Assembly (NCBI GenBank): GCA_035235625.1
Contig: CP141147.1
Span: 8,049,001 to 8,113,000, forward strand
Source of the DNA: Saururus chinensis
Lineage: Eukaryota; Streptophyta; Magnoliopsida; Piperales; Saururaceae
Reading direction: 5' to 3'
Length of the DNA stretch: 64,000 nt
This document shows, one piece after another, positions 57,893-64,000 of this stretch. How positions within the stretch are numbered: position 1 is the stretch's first letter; every line of letters starts with the position of its first letter. The notes under the pieces were generated by a model. It had not been told where the DNA came from. It searched no databases and saw only the letters and a list, made by a program, of their open reading frames with translations. The position numbers were made by a program, and so were the translations under genes.

Positions 57893-60800
57893 AAGAATTT
57901 TTAACATATTTTCCTAAAAATGCATGAAAATTGTTTGCAATATAACGACTGTAAATTAATAAAAATGACAAATACAAAACTTGTGAAAGCAATTTTATAA
58001 TTTAAAACATCATACATCAATTTTTCCTGTACAAATTTGTTTCTTTTCAATCAAACATCATACCGCCAAATCAAATGCTCTCAGGCACTACTCGAAAACA
58101 AATGTATGAAATAAATCGATGTGATCTTAGGCTTTAAATACAATCCCTCCCATGCATCCTTGCGTACATGTCCAATAAAAAGTCCACTATCTAATCCCAA
58201 TTGCAAGTCCAAAAAGTACAATTTTTATGTCACCCAATACATCATATCATGGCACAAATAATAAAGACTCATAGTGAGTCAATGGTATACCTAAGCCAAT
58301 GAAAAATGATCCACCTATGAAAACAAGAGTGCATCTCCAAGAGATCTTCGTCATGAACCTGCAAAAGCCTCCTAAAAATCAAGGCTAAAAAATAGGAAAA
58401 AATAAGTATTTTTATATTAAATAGGAAAATACTCAGTAGCGGAGTTCTAAACAATGAACTCGATAAGTCCATACATAGATGCGTTCATACAAATCAAACA
58501 TGAAGCAGGTAGGTATATAATAATCCAAACCTCACCATACAACAAAACTATGCACATACACATACAATCAAGCCAAATATCCTTACACTTACTATTATGC
58601 TTACAGTCATACTCGTACAACCCTTACACTTACAGTATTACTCAAAACATTCTTACATTCTTTCTCATACCATCTTACTTAAATTCTTACTCTTACAGTC
58701 TTGCTCAGAAAGATACGCTTACAGTCTTGCTCAGAATCTACTCTTATAGTGTTACTCAGAATCTTAAACTTAAATCTTGCTCATAATCTTATAAATATAA
58801 GCTCCAATGTCGAAATGGAAAGGAATTTCATTGGGGCATCACCTTAACCTTTAGGGAGTAACTAGAAGCCATGAACTTTTTTAAAGGCAAGACACACCTA
58901 TGCTCATGGGGCACAAGATCAAATAGGTAAGTGCAATTCCATGATACTAATTACCTGAGCACGCAAATACCCACACTCTAAGGGCCATGCAGTGCCAATT
59001 AAGAGCAAAATAATACAATACCACTCTTGGGCTAGAACCTTACAGTGCCACTCTTAGGCAGAACCATACAATGCCAACTAAGGGCAGAAACATACAGTGC
59101 TCTCAACAAATTATCAAACATTTGGGCTTAATACAACACACATACAAAGTAAAAAACATACAATGCTCACGACAAAGCATCAGGCATCTGGGCTTAGATA
59201 TATTACACAGATAACATCTCACAGGATAAACACCATGGCAAGACATGAGAAATGCTCAGCCGACTCATTATTAACCAGCTCAAACACGAAATTTAATTCG
59301 TCAAAACCCCCAGGTCTCAAATTCACAATGATATCATATTAGCTTTGCTTATAATTTAAGTTTGAACTAAGTAATTTATGCGGGTACAATTATGCCATAG
59401 AAACTTTCATTCTTATATTCTTTCACTAATCAATTTGAAGCTGAGCCTATTATGAAAGCCTAGTTCATTAGGACAACAGACTTCATTTAACCCATCCAAC
59501 TAATAATCATAACTCACCGTACAACAAATCCTTACAAATTCATACAATCTTCACCATCCACCTTATGGCCAAATCATCTTACTCGGAAGTCATCAAAAGA
59601 AGCTCCTTAGAGCGAACCTCAGTTATCACCCTCTTGCTTATACCTCACTTATTATGCTTACTTTCCACTTCATAATATGTATCTTATGCTTGTACAATTA
59701 TGCAGCACTCTTACTGTCTGACAATCCCCCATAAGGCTCCAAACCTAAGTTCTCTTACTTATTCAACCCCCAATGTACACTCTAATCCAAACTAACCTCA
59801 TCCGCTCCAATCTTTACCCATCAAACTTACATCCTCTGTCTTTTATCATACGGTTACAAATCCAAATCTAAATCTATACATAACCCTCAATCACCTCTTA
59901 TCGTCCATCGCTTAAACATCTGCCCCACGCACATACACGTATCCTTCATATAGGCATATAGCCATCATACATATGTATTTTCATCACACATATGTATAAC
60001 ATATACATAATTCCATACATAGCTTACCAACATATTGTCTAGCCATCACTAGCATACTCATAATCCACATACATCAAACACACTTTTAGCTCACATGCAT
60101 GCCATAGGCATTTTAAACATATCATCATTTATTGGCTTTCAGTCATGCATCATGCAATTGGATAATCACATAATACCCAAAGCATTAAATCATACAATCC
60201 TAGCATGTTGCTACACATTCAAATCATACTATCATGAAATTACAAGTTCAAATCTTCCCTACCTCATAATCCATGACGTTTGATGGAGAGCACACGACAG
60301 TGGCAGCATCAGTGGCAGAGTTGGTTGCCAAAAGCATCACCTAGTTGAGAGAGCTATTGTCCTGAAGTTATGAAGCACTAGAAGTAATCACAACAATACG
60401 AGGGTGAGAAAAACCAATACGGAAAAATTCACCATCGAGGGCACACAAAAGAGCAGAGGGCATGGGGAGATGCTCGAGGATATAAGAAAGGTGCATGGCT
60501 TTGGTGATCAAATCAATCAGTAGCATAGCCATCCGATGGTCAAACAATACAAAAATGGCACCTACACTAAAGCGTACGTGCCACTTGCACACACAGCAAA
60601 TAGGGCCACTTGAGGGGGAGATGGCTTGGATGGTGGCAGTCCAAAGCCCAAAAGAGCAACTAGGAGGTGGTGACCGACCAAAGTGGTAACATTGCCAATC
60701 GCCACCCACAACCAAAATATTTGATGCGAGCCGCTATGCATCTAGCACGGTAGAGGGTGAGGGGGTGTCTCTGAGTCGAGCCGATGTGGAACAAAGGCCA

Positions 60801-62100
60801 CAAGGCCATTGCCATGACAAAGCCAATAGAGGTAACCCCCACATCGCCGGTTCGAGGCAAACCAAACCAAATATGGTCGGAGGCCTTATGGAACGGACAA
60901 AGAGAAAGGGGCCAATAAGCGATCAATAGTGTGTACGGAATGGACAAATATAAAAGGGCCAAGAACAGGTAGTTGCATGTCGTCACCTAACTAAAGTGAC
61001 AGCACACCGATTGGCCAGTGGCTAGCATTGGCGGCAACCATAGCCAAGAAAACAAATAGAACGTTCTGTCCCACATCGGAGCAAAGAGGAGAAGGGGGAG
61101 CGATGGCTGGGAAAATTGGGTGGTGATAGCTCTGGCCAGCTCCGCCATGGCCATAGCTGCCAGGAGGAGCTATCTCTGGCCAGAGGTGATGGCCAAAGGT
61201 AGTGGTGACACACCGGAAAAACAACACATAGAGGAGAAAGGACTATTTTGTGGATGGAACAGAGCAATCATGTGGAAAAACAGAGGGGCTGATCTGATTC
61301 CAATGGAGCGGAGGGGAGGGGCGGAGGAGTTGAAGCCAGGCCGAGTGGGCCATACCTCACTATCACCTGGGTGGAGCCCAATGAAGGCTAGCTTACCGGC
61401 GGTGACTACCACATAGAGAAAATGAGAGAGGGGAACTGTTCACCAAAAAACTAGCTAACGAGGGCGGAATTTGGCTGGGAGGGATGGCCCACTATTGTCG
61501 TCGGCCCATGAAAGATTGAGTGGAGCTGGTCTGGAGGGTAGCCGGTGGCCAGAAGCACTCTGGCGGCTAAAAAACAAGTTGAAACCGTGAGAAAAACTAA
61601 GGAGAAAACTAAAGGCTAGAGGAGGAGCAAGGATAAGGTGGTAGCGGTCCTAGCGAGCACCAACAAACTTGTGGCAGCAAGGCAAAGTAGATTCCATCAT
61701 GAAGCTGTGGAATCCGGGAATGAAGGAAGCACGACAAATGACCAAAACTCTCTCGGGTTCCTTCTCAATACATCTGGATGTTCCATAATAAAATGAATTG
61801 GAAATGGCTCATTTGAGCCATGATTCACCTTTTTACCTTTTTTTCCACTTTACCATCTTAAGCATCATTCCACTTCTTTATGCATCGTGAATCCAAAATT
61901 TGCGCCAAAAATATCAGTGATACATTGAAGCCCAACGGTCGTGACTATGCCCCACACCCAACTCTATGGGTATAAATATCGGGGTAAATATATAGAAAAA
62001 ATATGCCAAAGCATTACATTTTCCCACTAAAAATTTAAAAAAATAGCATAAAAACATAGAAAAATAACAAAAAATTGCAAAAAACGCCAAGGATATTACA
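57893..62100 (+). mobile_element. Long LTR (4.2 kb, gypsy type), plus orientation
   Basis: It starts TATAACACCCAAGAATTTTT (degenerate TGTAACACCC) and ends near 62100 with GGATATTACA. It shares, in order, the GCAATATAACnACTGTAAAT block, the CTTACAGTCTT tandem words (58590-58760), the GCTCATGGGGCACA block (58898) and a CGTTTGATGGAGAGCA block (60270) with the minus-strand copy at 28540-31196; the first three also occur at 62965-64000. The GC-richer part 60290-61740 has open frames without any domain. It is probably a solo LTR; no polyprotein of this family is in the window. Confidence 0.65.
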
Positions 62101-62337
62101 CTAGCACTATTGCTTCAAACATAGCATCATGCATACAACATACAAGTGTTTTCAACAACATAAGCATGGAATCTAGACAATCAGTCAAGTGATAACTCAA
62201 TTCTCTTAGAAATCCCTGAATGCCCATTTCTAATTATTTTAAAAATATAACTGCTTTCTCAATAGCCTAGGATTAGCTCCTAGGGCCCAATGTGCCTACC
62301 ACTAATCTAGAGAAGTTGGTCTCAATTGTTCTCATGG
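62101..62337. other. Short spacer before gypsy pol remnant
   Basis: Unassigned AT-rich sequence; probably part of the same decayed element as the following pol fragment, but no frame is recognisable. Confidence 0.4.
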
Positions 62338-62964
62338 ACCTATTATTCGACCACCTGATTGGTGTATGCCCTTTGAGATTATGTGTGATGCTTTTGGTTA
62401 TGCCATTGGCGTTGTTTCAAGGCAGCGCATTGATAAACTTCCCCATGTGATTTATTATGCCAGTAAAACTCTAAATGATGCTTAATTCAAGTACTCTACC
62501 ACTGAAAAAGAGTTGTTAGCTGTTATTTTTGCACTAGATAAGTTTAGGTCCTATTTATTAGGGTCTAAGGACTTTGTCTGCTCGGACCATGCTGCATTAA
62601 AGTACCTTTTGTCTAAAAAGGATGCTAAACCTTGTCTCATCTGATGGATATTTTGCTACAAGAATTTGATCTTGAAATTTGAGATGATAAGGGTTCCGAA
62701 AATGTTATAGCAGACCACATCTAGATTGACAATTGATTTTACTGATGATTTTGTACCTATTACTAAGTCTTTTCCTAATGAGCATTTACTTCATATCTCC
62801 TAGTTGCCTTAGTATGTTGATATAGTGAATTATCTTGTTACTGAGCAAATTCCTTCTCATTGGACTAAACAAGACAGATGCAAATTTTTAGCTGAGGTTA
62901 AGCACTTCTTTGGGACGACCCTTACTTGTTCAAATATTGTCCTAATTAGATACTTAAGAGTGTG
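62338..62964 (+). pseudogene. Ty3/gypsy pol remnant (RT end to RNase H, Athila/Tat-like)
   Basis: The frame shows the start of RNase H with its Asp (MCDAFGYAIG), YYASKTLND, YSTTEKELLAV with the Glu, and CSDHAALKYLL, then a degraded connection segment (IVNYLVTEQIP). The phrase order is that of Athila/Tat-lineage plant gypsy elements. Several stops (for example within the ASKTLNDA-FKYS segment and after KPCLI) show it is dead. It ends abruptly at 62964 where another LTR begins, so it was cut by that insertion. Confidence 0.85.
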
Positions 62965-64000
62965 TGTCATGCCCGGGGTTTTCAAAATAGTTTTCATAAA
63001 ATTTAAATAAAAATTCTGCAATATAACAACTGTAAATTGGTGAAAATTGACGAAAATATGAAACCTGTGAAAAACATTTTTATAATTCTCATTCATTTGT
63101 ATCAAATTTATCTCAATACTTTCTTTTCAACTCAAAACAAAGATATAACAACAATAAATCATTCAAAACCCGTGTTCATTCATCCCCGACGTGAATAACA
63201 AACAAAAGACACATTTGCCATGGCCATGGGCTTTCAATATATTTTCCCCAGGCGTAGATGGGTACAAGTTCCATAACAATCGAAAGTAATAATACAGTCC
63301 ATGTACAAGTCCAAAATAATCCATGTATAAGCGCTCACCTCACTTAATACATGTACTTCAAAATTTATCTACAACAGATCGTGGCATAAATTAATCAAAG
63401 AACAATTTAATCAAAAATCGACTTGCAATCCAAAAAGAGTATCCTCAAACGCTAAGCAGCTCTCGAGCTAGGCCCCACGGAAGTCCCTGGAGTGTCTGAG
63501 GATTAGAGAAAAAGAAGATGAGCATTTTCATACCCAGTAGGAGAATCAAAATCAGTGAACCTTAAAAGTTCACACCAAAGCTGCTCTGTAAGACAGTAGC
63601 ATACCAAAAATCAGAGAATATAAATATATAAACTTAACCAGAGAACTTCAATTCCTCTGAGCTTCCTACACTTACAAATTTTCTTTCCACCTTACTTATA
63701 ACAAATCACATCCTATCAAACTCTCATTCTCACGTACAAACTACTTATACTTACAGTCTTACGTTTATTATCTTACACTTATACTCGACAAATAGAACTA
63801 ATTAAACTTTAATTAGCTCTAATGTCGAAAGGAAGGAATGCCACTAGGGCGTCACCTTGACCTTCGGGGAGAACCTACGCGCTAAAAAGATTCCGAAGGC
63901 AAAGTACACCAGTGCTCATGGGGCACAGGATCAAACAGGTAAGAGTAGATCCATGATACTACTTACCTGAGTGCATAAATGCCCACTCTCTGGGGCCATA
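62965..64000 (+). mobile_element. LTR of the 57893 family, 5' part (runs off window)
   Basis: It starts TGTCATGCCCGGGGTTTTC, the cleanest 5' end of this family in the window, and follows 57893-58990 through the GCTCATGGGGCACAGGATC block up to the window edge. It is inserted into the gypsy pol remnant. Whether a full element follows cannot be seen. Confidence 0.75.

Noticed and set aside
60368-61416. Several overlapping open frames in GC-richer DNA
   Set aside because: They lie inside a long LTR, occur on both strands and show no domain.

Overview
The window is plant nuclear DNA, almost certainly from a flowering plant. It is AT-rich, carries a 39-exon class XI myosin gene with GT-AG introns, two intronless leucine-rich-repeat receptor-like protein (RLP) genes, and many nested plant-type transposons (Ty3/gypsy, Ty1/copia, Mutator-like). 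The species cannot be named from the sequence alone.

Layout. 1-5560: head-to-head LTR-like inverted repeat, then a gypsy gag remnant. 5560-16974 (+): a complete myosin gene that matches the plant XI-F type (1557 aa predicted). 17603-20065 (-): RLP gene 1, tail-to-tail with the myosin. 20082-24270: the 5' flank of RLP1 duplicated in tandem. Each copy was later hit by a different DNA transposon, so each serves as the empty site for the other. One insertion is a 2.2-kb non-autonomous Mutator-like element (MULE) filled with a ~97-bp tandem array; the other is a 131-bp MITE. 24270-37657: repeat-rich DNA with a gypsy-type LTR on the minus strand and one broken exon of an aldo-keto reductase. 37658-40117 (-): RLP gene 2. 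41440-41880: copia RNase H remnant. 41931-57445: a 15.5-kb autonomous-type MULE, about 11.4 kb before two LTR insertions. 57893-64000: two copies of one long LTR family flanking an Athila-like gypsy pol remnant.

Most notable system. The large MULE has ~105-125-bp terminal inverted repeats (TIRs). It carries a two-exon DUF1985/plant-mobile-domain-like gene and an Ulp1-like (C48) peptidase gene on +, and a MuDR-type transposase gene on -, arranged convergently. Its introns and intergenic DNA are strewn with a short word, TATCGTGTTA and its complement TAACACGATA. The separate 2.2-kb element at 20718-22947 has the same TIRs and is mostly an array of that word in inverted pairs. This is the layout expected if an element-encoded protein recognises the word, as reported for the VANC anti-silencing proteins of Arabidopsis VANDAL elements. 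The function here is inference.

The host genes (myosin XI-F-like motor and two RLP46-like cell-surface receptors) look intact. They have no obvious functional link beyond being neighbours.
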